This document shows positions 17,377-24,751 of a stretch of DNA of 37,869 nucleotides, piece after piece. The notes beneath the pieces are model-generated. The model was not told where the DNA came from, ran no database searches, and saw only the letters and a program-made list of their open reading frames with translations. The position numbers and the translations under genes were made by a program. The stretch is from the NCBI GenBank assembly GCA_937868075.1, contig CALMLL010000060.1:1-37869 (forward strand), read 5' to 3'. The stretch's first letter is position 1; each line of letters begins with the position of its first letter. Source of the DNA: an uncultured Marmoricola sp. GTDB lineage: Bacteria; Actinomycetota; Actinomycetes; Propionibacteriales; Nocardioidaceae.

Positions 17377-17970
17377 TCATGCGATGGGTCGCCCGATCCA
17401 GACCGACCGAAGGGTCCAACGGCCGGGGCCGAGGCGCTCGCCTGCGCAGGTGAGGATCGCCAGCCGGTGTTTGGAGTCGTCGCCGAAATAGAGCTTGCGA
17501 AGTCCGGGCCCTTCTTCGGCGACGCGCCTCAAGGAGATTCGATAGCACTGCACTTGACCGCGGGCACCCAGGACTTTGACCACGTCGCCGTCACGCAGAG
17601 TGGCGTTGAGCTTGTTGCCCAGAGCAGAGTTGTCTGGCCACGCGTGGGCAGACAACAGCAAGTGATACTTGGCGGCCGAAGCGCGAGTGCCGGCCTTGCC
17701 CCACCCAAACACAGCCTTCCCGCTTGTGGTCAACGGGGGGGCGGCAACATATCCGGGCCTAGCGGTCACCTTGACCTTGCCGACAGAGGGCACTGATACC
17801 GCGACCGGCTTGAAACTGCCACTAGTCATGCGCGAGCAGCCACCATCGGCGGTCGCAACGCTGTGTGCGGTCGGTGCCGCTGAAGCGGACGCGCTCACAG
17901 CACAGATCGAACCCATCACCAGCACAAGCGTGCTTACAAGGCTTCGCACGATTAGCCCCCCACGGCTCAC
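17377..17970 (-). CDS. Short sortase, class F-like
   Basis: This 197-residue exported protein has a hydrophobic N-terminal segment (about residues 8-31, ending SASASA) that could be a signal peptide or anchor, then a single small domain. Sortase signatures are visible: a histidine in LLSAHAW (His109), a cysteine after a beta strand in LAILTC (Cys175), and an arginine 9-13 residues later (Arg184 or Arg188) before a final strand. The order and spacing fit class F sortases of actinobacteria, though the motifs are not exact. The GTG at 17970 is chosen because GAGGAGG lies just before it; the open frame extends 31 codons further. It is encoded 128 bases upstream of the large LPNTG protein on the same strand, its likely substrate. 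Confidence 0.72.
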   Translation of the reverse strand: MSRGGLIVRSLVSTLVLVMGSICAVSASASAAPTAHSVATADGGCSRMTSGSFKPVAVSVPSVGKVKVTARPGYVAAPPLTTSGKAVFGWGKAGTRASAAKYHLLLSAHAWPDNSALGNKLNATLRDGDVVKVLGARGQVQCYRISLRRVAEEGPGLRKLYFGDDSKHRLAILTCAGERLGPGRWTLRSVWIGRPIA

Positions 17971-18417
17971 GATTGTCCTCCTCAAGAGCGCGCAGACTCC
18001 AGAGGTTGCAGGGGAATAGTGCCGGGCACCCAGCAGTCCGCTGACGCCTGCTCCCAAGTTCACGCCCAGTTGTCACCCTTTAGTCAAAATTTGATTAGAT
18101 GCGGTCATCGCACGTCAGAAGACCTGATGAGAACCGGGACAGAGCGCTGCGGGAGACCAGCAGAGGCTCAGCACGAGGCATAGCGGAACCTCCCGCCAAC
18201 GGCCGCCGCCCGACTCCCGTCAGGATCTCAGCAGTGTTGATGAAGAGTTCCGCCGTGGTTAGAGTGCACCAACCAATCGATACATGGCAAATGTCCGGGT
18301 CGCGACCTTTTCCAATAGTTGACCTGGCCGGCTGAGAGGAGCCGACTCAGTCAACGTGCGCAGGCAAATGGCGCCGGATCGAGGTTTGCACCAGTGGGTA
18401 ATGCCGAGGAAGGGTCT
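17971..18417. promoter_or_regulatory. Divergent intergenic region between short sortase and LAL regulator
   Basis: No gene is seen in these 447 bases. An A/T-rich stretch at 18080-18100 stands out and contains TCAAA-A-TTTGA (18084-18094), a small inverted repeat that could be an operator. A TTGTCA (18070-18075) precedes it on the plus strand. Being shared between the sortase/surface protein unit and the divergent regulator, it is the natural place for control of the module. Confidence 0.4.
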
Positions 18418-20493
18418 ATGGAGGTTCAGCGACGTTCACGCCTCCTCGAAAGGCGCTGGCTCACCAAATCATTCGATGCGCTTGCCTCGGGATCTGTGTT
18501 GCTGATTCAAGCCCCTGCTGGATATGGCAAGACGACACTACTGGAGACCTGGAGTTCTTCGGCACCCACCCGTGTCGCGCTTGTGTCTGCATCCTCGCAG
18601 AACTTCGAGTCGAGTCTCTCCGATGCGCTAGGCCGCCTCTTCCCATCAAGCGGCTCCGAAGCCGGAGCCGAACACTCACCGCACTACGCACAACTGATCT
18701 CCCGGGGCCCACTCGTACTGGCCATCGACGACGTCGACGCTAGCTACACTGACGCCGGGATCATCATCGAGGACGTCATTAGGCGCCAATACCCTCAACT
18801 CATTCTCATCCTCAGTGGACGACGCATTCCGGACTATGGATGGTCGCGACTTCACACGACAGGCCGTGTGTTTCGGCTCGGCCCCGAGGAGCTACGCCTC
18901 CGAGCAGCGGAAGTGGCCGCGGTCTTGAAAGCTGGATCGCAGAAGTCAACTCATGAAATCGAACAGAGCGTGGAGGGCTGGCCGGCGGCTGTCGCCATTA
19001 GCGCAGGGGACCGAAATCGCATTGAGAGCAGCCTCGGGTCGCCGCTTGGAGAATATGTGGTCAGTCAGTGTTTCGCCCACGCGGATCCATTGACGATTCG
19101 CCTGCTAGTGGCGAGCCACCTCATCGGCGGCCTCTCACAGCGCGATGTTGGGATCGTGGTCCCGGGACCGCTGCCGGCCGACCCGTTTGGCACCTGCGAA
19201 CGAGACAGCATTCCGCTGACGACGATCAAGCGCTCGGCCTTGGGTGCGCAGCTACAGGTCTCCCCCGTGATCGGCAGACTAGCGGCTCTCCATCTCGCCG
19301 CTGTGGACCTGCCGGCCCATCTCAATCTCATGGTGGGAGTGGCGGCATGCTTGCAGTCGCAGGACCGAGACGACGAGGCGTTTGACATCCTTCTCGAACT
19401 CGGAGACCGAGTAGTTCTGCTGCAGCATCTGTCCGACAGAGGACTCGTTCAAGCGGTCAAGGGCAACACCAAGATCGTGCGCAGTTGGCTGCAAAGATTG
19501 CCCGCAGACCTCACCACCACCCACACCCAAGTCGCGATGATGCATGGCGCCGTAGCCGGAGTCGAGGGCGATTTTGAGTCGGCGGCGATGTGGTTTGCAC
19601 GCATTGCTGCCAACAACGGCGAGGATCTCGGCGCCGAGGTGTCAACGCGCCTGACTGATCGAATCGAACTGTTCGCTCACTTTGGCGGACTAGTTTCGGG
19701 CAAGAAATCGACAATCGCTCTAGATGATTGCGAAGTCGCGCTTGAAGTCGGATCAAAGGTGCTTGATCACGTTCTCGCAGACAATCTACGAGCGGCACAA
19801 TCGCTATTGGATGCGGCCCACCTAGTTAGTTCAAAGTTTCCTTTGGTCGAGGTCAATTTGCTCGCCATCAGGGCCTATCTGGCCTACCTATCCGGCGACC
19901 AGTTGGCAGCGCACGATTGGGCAACGGCCAGCCGCGAGTTGGCGGCGATGCACGAGCTCGACACAATTGCCACCTCCTTTCTCGTTGATGCCATCAGTGC
20001 GCTAGTGACCGCCGCCTCGGCCCCAAGCCGCTCCAGAACGCCGGGCAACCTGGTCGAACAAGCCGCGGCCAAACTGACCAAATGCGCCGGCGGAATCCAC
20101 GGTTTCCGGGCACTGGGCTACGTCGTACTCATCGAAGCTTGCCTGCTGCGCAAAGCGATGGCGGACGCCGCGGCGTTTCAAGAACGCTGCGACGAAGCCC
20201 TGGCTCATCATGGCCAACCCGCGCCGCGCGCAGATAGTGTTCGAGAGCAACTACTCACCCATAAGCGCTCGACCATGGCGCCACCCGGCACCGCCTTGAC
20301 TGGAGCGGAAAGGCGAGTGTTGGCGATGCTTGCTACCCACCTGACGGTCCCCCAGATCGCACGCGACTTGGTAGTGAGCCCGGCGACCGTTCGGGCCCAT
20401 GTCCGGGGCATCTACTCGAAGCTGAACGTCTCCGGTCGGGCCCAGGCGGTCACTCGTGCCGCCCAGCTCGGATTGCTCGACGAGTCACCTTGA
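18418..20493 (+). CDS. Large ATP-binding LuxR-type (LAL/MalT-like) regulator
   Basis: The 691-residue protein has the layout of LAL regulators: an N-terminal ATPase (STAND type), a helical middle and a C-terminal LuxR DNA-binding domain. The Walker A motif is at residues 33-40 (PAGYGKTT), and a Walker B-like LVLAIDDVDAS lies about 70 residues later. The HTH at about 625-690 includes AERRVLAMLATHLTVPQIA and SPATVRAHVRGIYSKLNVSGR. The ATG at 18418 is preferred because GAGGAAGGG lies just before it; an in-frame ATG-less extension to 18319 exists. Its codons look less GC-biased than those of the housekeeping genes, hinting at transfer. Divergent placement suggests it may control the sortase/surface protein genes. 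Confidence 0.88.
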   Translation: MEVQRRSRLLERRWLTKSFDALASGSVLLIQAPAGYGKTTLLETWSSSAPTRVALVSASSQNFESSLSDALGRLFPSSGSEAGAEHSPHYAQLISRGPLVLAIDDVDASYTDAGIIIEDVIRRQYPQLILILSGRRIPDYGWSRLHTTGRVFRLGPEELRLRAAEVAAVLKAGSQKSTHEIEQSVEGWPAAVAISAGDRNRIESSLGSPLGEYVVSQCFAHADPLTIRLLVASHLIGGLSQRDVGIVVPGPLPADPFGTCERDSIPLTTIKRSALGAQLQVSPVIGRLAALHLAAVDLPAHLNLMVGVAACLQSQDRDDEAFDILLELGDRVVLLQHLSDRGLVQAVKGNTKIVRSWLQRLPADLTTTHTQVAMMHGAVAGVEGDFESAAMWFARIAANNGEDLGAEVSTRLTDRIELFAHFGGLVSGKKSTIALDDCEVALEVGSKVLDHVLADNLRAAQSLLDAAHLVSSKFPLVEVNLLAIRAYLAYLSGDQLAAHDWATASRELAAMHELDTIATSFLVDAISALVTAASAPSRSRTPGNLVEQAAAKLTKCAGGIHGFRALGYVVLIEACLLRKAMADAAAFQERCDEALAHHGQPAPRADSVREQLLTHKRSTMAPPGTALTGAERRVLAMLATHLTVPQIARDLVVSPATVRAHVRGIYSKLNVSGRAQAVTRAAQLGLLDESP

Positions 20494-20533
20494 TCGTTTG
20501 ATCGACCGGCCCGGAGCCATCGTCGCAGTGGCG

Positions 20534-21163
20534 CAGTAGGCGTGCGGGGCCGGTGCCATCGCGGACCGGGGTGAGGTCGATGATCACGGTGACGTACTTG
20601 TCGCCGCGCCGGGTGTGGCGCCAGACGTGCTCGTCGACCCCGATCACCTTCACGCCGTCGAACCGGTCGGGATCGTTAATCAAGAGCCGCTTGCCCTCGG
20701 CGAGCACGGCGTTGTTCGCGGTGTCCCACGCGACTCCGAGCACCACGGCGACCCGGGCATCGGTCAGATGCTGGACCACGATCCCGACCAGCGCCCACCG
20801 CAGAGCGGTCCGGGTCAACTTGGCCCGCGGCTCGGCCGCCGCGCTGGTGTCTTGACGCCACACGTGTCCGCAGCCGGTGCACTTGCGTCGACCGACGGTA
20901 ACGATGAGTGTGGTGGGACGCCAGCCCAGAGGCTCGTGCGCGAGCTCCCGAGAAACCGAGCCACGCGCGACGCCCTCGCAGCCGCAGCGTCGGCACCACA
21001 GATCAGGCTCAACGACCCGGCAGGTCAGCACCGCGCGGTCGGGGAGCCCTGGCCAAGCGGCCGAGCACATGGCCGACCTCGAATGAATCCACGAGCGGCT
21101 GATCAGCTCACTGCACCCACCAGTTCGGCTCCGCACTAGGACGCAACCTGGGTGCGGAGTCAA
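20534..21163 (-). pseudogene. Truncated ISL3-family transposase
   Basis: This minus-strand frame matches the N-terminal half of ISL3-family transposases. It shows the zinc-ribbon cysteines (CRRCGCEG, then CTGCGHVW) and the helix-turn-helix region (LTDARVAVVLGVAWDTANNAV). The start of the catalytic core follows (VKVIGVDEHVWR with the first acidic residue, then TVIIDLTP). The match stops after GPARLL at about base 20534, and the next codons are unrelated, so the rest of the catalytic domain is gone. Full-length members have about 400 residues. The true start is unclear because the first 40 codons do not look conserved. The break lies 40 bases past the stop of the LAL regulator, on the opposite strand. 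Confidence 0.88.
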
Positions 21164-21170
21164 GGTGGGT
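21115..21170. repeat. Nested perfect inverted repeats at the IS-remnant edge
   Basis: ACCCACC (21115-21121) pairs with GGTGGGT (21164-21170), and inside it CTCCGCAC (21129-21136) pairs with GTGCGGAG (21152-21159). An AACCTGGG direct repeat lies at 21145-21152 and near 21175. The structure is upstream of the transposase start, where the surviving insertion-sequence end should be. It could instead be a terminator-like hairpin. Confidence 0.55.
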
Positions 21171-21199
21171 ACTTAACCTGGGAATCCGTCCGCGCCCCG

Positions 21200-21212
21200 T
21201 AGAGTCGAGGCG
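21200..21212 (+). promoter_or_regulatory. Leaderless -10 box for the FemAB-type gene
   Basis: TAGAGT at 21200-21205 fits the actinobacterial -10 pattern TANNNT and ends exactly 6 bases before the GTG at 21212. A GAGG just before the start is too close to act as a ribosome site. Confidence 0.55.
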
Positions 21213-22330
21213 TGACTGACTTGAGGGTTCACGCGATCAGCGCCGAGGAGCACCTGGCCTATCTGCACACTCAATACTCAGCCAGCTTCTTGCAGACCCC
21301 GGCGTGGGCGAAAGTGAAGAAGGAGTGGGCGTCGCAGTCGCTCGGTTGGTACGACGGCGACCAGTTGGTCGGTGCCGCTCTGGTGCTGCTCCGTCGGATT
21401 CCGAAGAGCACCCGTGCCCTTGCCTACCTCCCAGAAGGGCCGGTCATCGACTGGGCCACCGAGGGCTTGGGGCGCTGGCTGACGCCGCTGGCGTCGTACT
21501 TGAAGAGCCAGAAGGCGTTCGCGATCCGGATCGGGCCTCCGGTGGTCACCCGCACCTGGACTGCCCAGCAGATCAAGGACGGCATCGCCGACCCCACGGT
21601 GGCCACCCTCAACGACCTGTGTCCGGCCACTCGCCCACCCGCAGGTGCGGCGGTCGTGTCGCAGTTGCACGAACTCGGCTGGCGCCCGCTGGCCACCAGC
21701 GGCGGGTTCAGCGCGGGGCAACCGCAGTACAACTTTCAGATCCCGCTAGCTGGCCGCACCGAAGACGACGTACTGCGCGGGATGAACCAGTTGTGGCGGC
21801 GCAACATCAAGAAGGCCGCCAAGGAGGGCGTCGAGGTCAGCCTCGGCGGCCGTGAAGACCTGGCCGCCTTCCATACGCTCTATGCCCACACCGCCGAACG
21901 CGACCACTTCACCCCGCGGGGGCCGTCGTACTTCGAGACCATGTGGGATGCCCTGAGCGCCGAGGACCCCGACCGGATTCGGCTCTATCTCGCCCACCAC
22001 GACGGCGACCTCGTCGCGAGCACGATCTGGATCCGGGTCGGCGCGCACACGTGGTACTCCTACGGCGCCTCCTCGACTCACAAACGCGAAGTACGCGGGT
22101 CCAACGCCATCCAATGGCAGATGATTCGCGATTCGATCGCGGCCGGGGCGAGCGTCTACGACCTGCGCGGGATCACCGACACGCTCTCGTCCGATGACGC
22201 CCATGTGGGACTGATCCAGTTCAAGGTGGGCACCGGCGGAGAGGCTGTGGAGTACGTCGGGGAGTGGGACCTACCGCTCAACGGATTGCTCTACAAGGCC
22301 TTCCTGACCTATCTGCGGAGGCGCGGATGA
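21212..22330 (+). CDS. FemAB-family peptidoglycan bridge transferase
   Basis: FemAB-type enzymes use aminoacyl-tRNA to add residues to the peptide of lipid II, building the interpeptide bridge. The 372-residue protein has the two GNAT-like halves of the family. The opening SASFLQTPAWAKVKKEW and the GAALVLLRRIP strand lie in the first half. QPQYNFQIPLAGRTEDDVLRGM and the conserved LWRRNIKKA follow. The second half contains LVASTIWIRVG and YSYGASS, then a VYDLRGITD block. The residue added cannot be read from sequence. The gene overlaps the next by ATGA, so the two are translationally coupled. Confidence 0.92.
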   Translation: MTDLRVHAISAEEHLAYLHTQYSASFLQTPAWAKVKKEWASQSLGWYDGDQLVGAALVLLRRIPKSTRALAYLPEGPVIDWATEGLGRWLTPLASYLKSQKAFAIRIGPPVVTRTWTAQQIKDGIADPTVATLNDLCPATRPPAGAAVVSQLHELGWRPLATSGGFSAGQPQYNFQIPLAGRTEDDVLRGMNQLWRRNIKKAAKEGVEVSLGGREDLAAFHTLYAHTAERDHFTPRGPSYFETMWDALSAEDPDRIRLYLAHHDGDLVASTIWIRVGAHTWYSYGASSTHKREVRGSNAIQWQMIRDSIAAGASVYDLRGITDTLSSDDAHVGLIQFKVGTGGEAVEYVGEWDLPLNGLLYKAFLTYLRRRG

Positions 22331-23370
22331 GTCTGTTCCTCCACGTCGATGGCCCACGCTGGCGCGCCCACCTGAGGTCGGTCGCCGAGCGCGAACCTGG
22401 CCTGGTTCCGGTCGCCAAGGGCAACGGCTACGGGTTCGGACTCGGGCGACTAGCTCGACGTACGCAATGGCTGGGCGTGCCCATGCTCGCGGTCGGAACC
22501 TACGACGAGATTGCAGCCGTGGCCTCGCGCTTCGATGGATCGATCATGGTGCTCACTCCGTGGCGGGAGTTCCAGCACGCCCCCCACGACGATCGGCTAG
22601 TCCACACAGTCAGCCGACTGTCCGACTTGGAGATGCTGGCGGCCGGACCACACCGACCCCGCGTCGTGCTCGAACGCGCCACGTCGATGCTGCGCCACGG
22701 TATGACGGCCGCTGAGTTGAGGCAGGTCGGTCGGGTGCTCGGGTCACGGACCGGCGTACGCGTGGAGGGGGTGACCATGCACCTTCCCCTCGGCGGTGGC
22801 TCCCACCAGAGCGAGGTCGACCGATTGATGCATGACGTGGTCGCCGCCGACCTCGGGGTGCGCGACATCTATGTGTCTCACCTGGCCTCAGCCGAACGCA
22901 CCGGCTTGCAGGCAGTATGGCCGGAGTTCACCTTCCGACCTCGCATCGGGACCGACCTCTGGTTGGGTGATCGGGGTTCGCTGCGGGTCACTGCGACCGT
23001 GCTCGACGTACACCCCGTGGAGCGGGGCGACGTCTATGGCTATCGCGGCCGGCACGCCCCGGTGGCCGGCTCGATCGTGGTCGTCTCGGGCGGCACGGCG
23101 CATGGGATCGGACTGGAGGCGCCAGCATCGGGAAGTTCGCTGCGCAACCGGGCCTCGTCCGTCGTACGAGGAGGGCTAGACGCCATGGGCCTGGTGCGCT
23201 CGCCGTACACCATCGACGGCAAGCAACGCCTCTTTGCCGAACCCCCCCACATGCAGGCCTCGATGCTCTTCTTGCCCGCCGGATCCCGCACCCCGGTCGT
23301 AGGCGACCAAGTGGACGTCACCGTCCGCTTCACCGCCACCACCTTCGACAAGACCGAGATCACTGATTGA
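22327..23370 (+). CDS. Alanine-racemase-like PLP protein, possibly non-canonical
   Basis: The 347-residue protein resembles fold-type III PLP enzymes of the alanine racemase family. The N-terminal barrel has a clear PLP lysine motif, PVAKGNGYGFGLGRLARR, equivalent to KANAYGHG of Alr. Later segments (VEGVTMHLPLGGG, YVSHLASAERTGLQAVWPEFTFRPRIG) follow the family order. The usual C-terminal GYADG block with the second catalytic tyrosine is not seen; TAHGIGLEAP stands in that region. It may therefore not racemise alanine by the normal two-base route. The start ATG overlaps the FemAB stop as ATGA, with GGAGG upstream. This pairing suggests a role in cell-wall peptide synthesis. Confidence 0.8.
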   Translation: MSLFLHVDGPRWRAHLRSVAEREPGLVPVAKGNGYGFGLGRLARRTQWLGVPMLAVGTYDEIAAVASRFDGSIMVLTPWREFQHAPHDDRLVHTVSRLSDLEMLAAGPHRPRVVLERATSMLRHGMTAAELRQVGRVLGSRTGVRVEGVTMHLPLGGGSHQSEVDRLMHDVVAADLGVRDIYVSHLASAERTGLQAVWPEFTFRPRIGTDLWLGDRGSLRVTATVLDVHPVERGDVYGYRGRHAPVAGSIVVVSGGTAHGIGLEAPASGSSLRNRASSVVRGGLDAMGLVRSPYTIDGKQRLFAEPPHMQASMLFLPAGSRTPVVGDQVDVTVRFTATTFDKTEITD

Positions 23371-24733
23371 GCAGGCCTGCTCGGAGGTCGCGGATGATCA
23401 TGGCGGCTAGGTAGATCTCGGCGAGGATTCGGATGATGATCGCGGTTAGGTAGAGGGGGTCGGGGGCTCCGGTGGTGGCTGATGCGGTGAACTGGCCCAG
23501 ATAGAGCCAGACCGCCGCGAAGTAGAACACCTCGCCTGCCTGCCAGATGATCAGATCGCGCCAGCGCGGGCGGGCGAGTACGGCGAGGGGCAAGAGCCAG
23601 AGAACGTATTGCGGGGAATACACCTTGTTGGTGATCAAGAACGCCGCCAGGATCAGATAACCCAGTTGGGCGAAGGTGGGGGTGGCGGGGGCCCGCAAAC
23701 CGAGCACCAAGATCGCCACACACGCAAGGGCAAACACGACCAACGAGACCCGGTTGACCGTTTCGGGGGTGGCCGGACTTCCGAGCAGCGAGAACCACAG
23801 CCACACACTGCCCAGATCAGGGCCACGGTCGGAGTTGAAGGTCCAAAACACCTGCCACTGAGCCATCCCGGTGATCCAGGCCGGGACATTGAGCGCGACC
23901 CAACTCCCGACGCCGGCGACCAGCACGGCAGCGAACTCCGTCATCTGGCGTCGACGCAGACAGATCACCAGCAGGGCGCCGAGCAGGAAGAGCGGATAGA
24001 GCTTGGTGGCGGTGCCGATGCCCAGACAGATGCCGGTCAACACCGGTCGGCCGCGCGCCCACGCCAACAGGGCTCCGGCGACGCAGGCCACCGCGAGCAG
24101 ATCCCAGTTGACGAACCCGGTCAACAGCAGGCACGGCGACACCGCGAACCACAGGGCGTCGTAGGGGCGTCGGGGATGCACGAGGGCCAGCAGGTACGTC
24201 GTCAGCATGCCGACCGCGGCTAGCAGGACGACGTTGACCACGAAGTACTGGTTGACCTCGGTCACCATGCCCGGGAGTCCCCAGATGTCTCCGGCCGCAA
24301 CCTTGGCGCGCTCGGCCTGCGTGGGTCCGGACCCCACGATGTTGGTGAGTCTTCCGGTGGCCCAGGCGAAGTAGGAGATCCCGACCGGGTACTCCATCAC
24401 CTGATAGCGACCCTCGCTGTCGGAGTAGGGCCACACCCCCTCGGCCAAACCACGCCCGGTGTAGAGATAGGGCAGATCGGAGTAGCACATCGCGGCGTAG
24501 CGCAGCGACCCGTCGGTCCACTGGGTCTGCACGCATGGCGCCTTCTGCACCATGGCCACCGCGAAGGTGAGCGTCACCAGAGCCAGCAGCACTCGCACCG
24601 GGGTCCACCATGGGTGCAGCGCACTGCGGCGCCCCGAAGGCCCCCCGATGCCCTGACTGAGTTCGGCCGCAATCGGGTCGGTGCGGGTTGGCGCGACGAC
24701 GCGCGGCACCCCCGAGGGGGGCCGCTCAGCCAT
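23360..24733 (-). CDS. GT87/DUF2029-type membrane mannosyltransferase-like protein
   Basis: The 457-residue protein is an integral membrane glycosyltransferase of the GT-C fold, close to GT87 (PimE and related polyprenyl-phosphomannose-dependent mannosyltransferases). After a short cytoplasmic N-terminus, about ten spans are visible. The first luminal loop contains TDGSLRYAAMCYSDLPYLY, whose aspartates fit the catalytic loop. The WARGRPVLTGICLGIGTATKLYPLFLL block in the middle is highly typical of the family. The homologous position in M. tuberculosis is Rv0051, also next to ponA. It lies 18 bases after the PBP1 stop in the same direction, with a convergent 11-base overlap with the racemase-like gene. 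Confidence 0.88.
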   Translation of the reverse strand: MAERPPSGVPRVVAPTRTDPIAAELSQGIGGPSGRRSALHPWWTPVRVLLALVTLTFAVAMVQKAPCVQTQWTDGSLRYAAMCYSDLPYLYTGRGLAEGVWPYSDSEGRYQVMEYPVGISYFAWATGRLTNIVGSGPTQAERAKVAAGDIWGLPGMVTEVNQYFVVNVVLLAAVGMLTTYLLALVHPRRPYDALWFAVSPCLLLTGFVNWDLLAVACVAGALLAWARGRPVLTGICLGIGTATKLYPLFLLGALLVICLRRRQMTEFAAVLVAGVGSWVALNVPAWITGMAQWQVFWTFNSDRGPDLGSVWLWFSLLGSPATPETVNRVSLVVFALACVAILVLGLRAPATPTFAQLGYLILAAFLITNKVYSPQYVLWLLPLAVLARPRWRDLIIWQAGEVFYFAAVWLYLGQFTASATTGAPDPLYLTAIIIRILAEIYLAAMIIRDLRAGLLNQ

Positions 24734-24751
24734 GACGCCCGCCCTTGGCCA

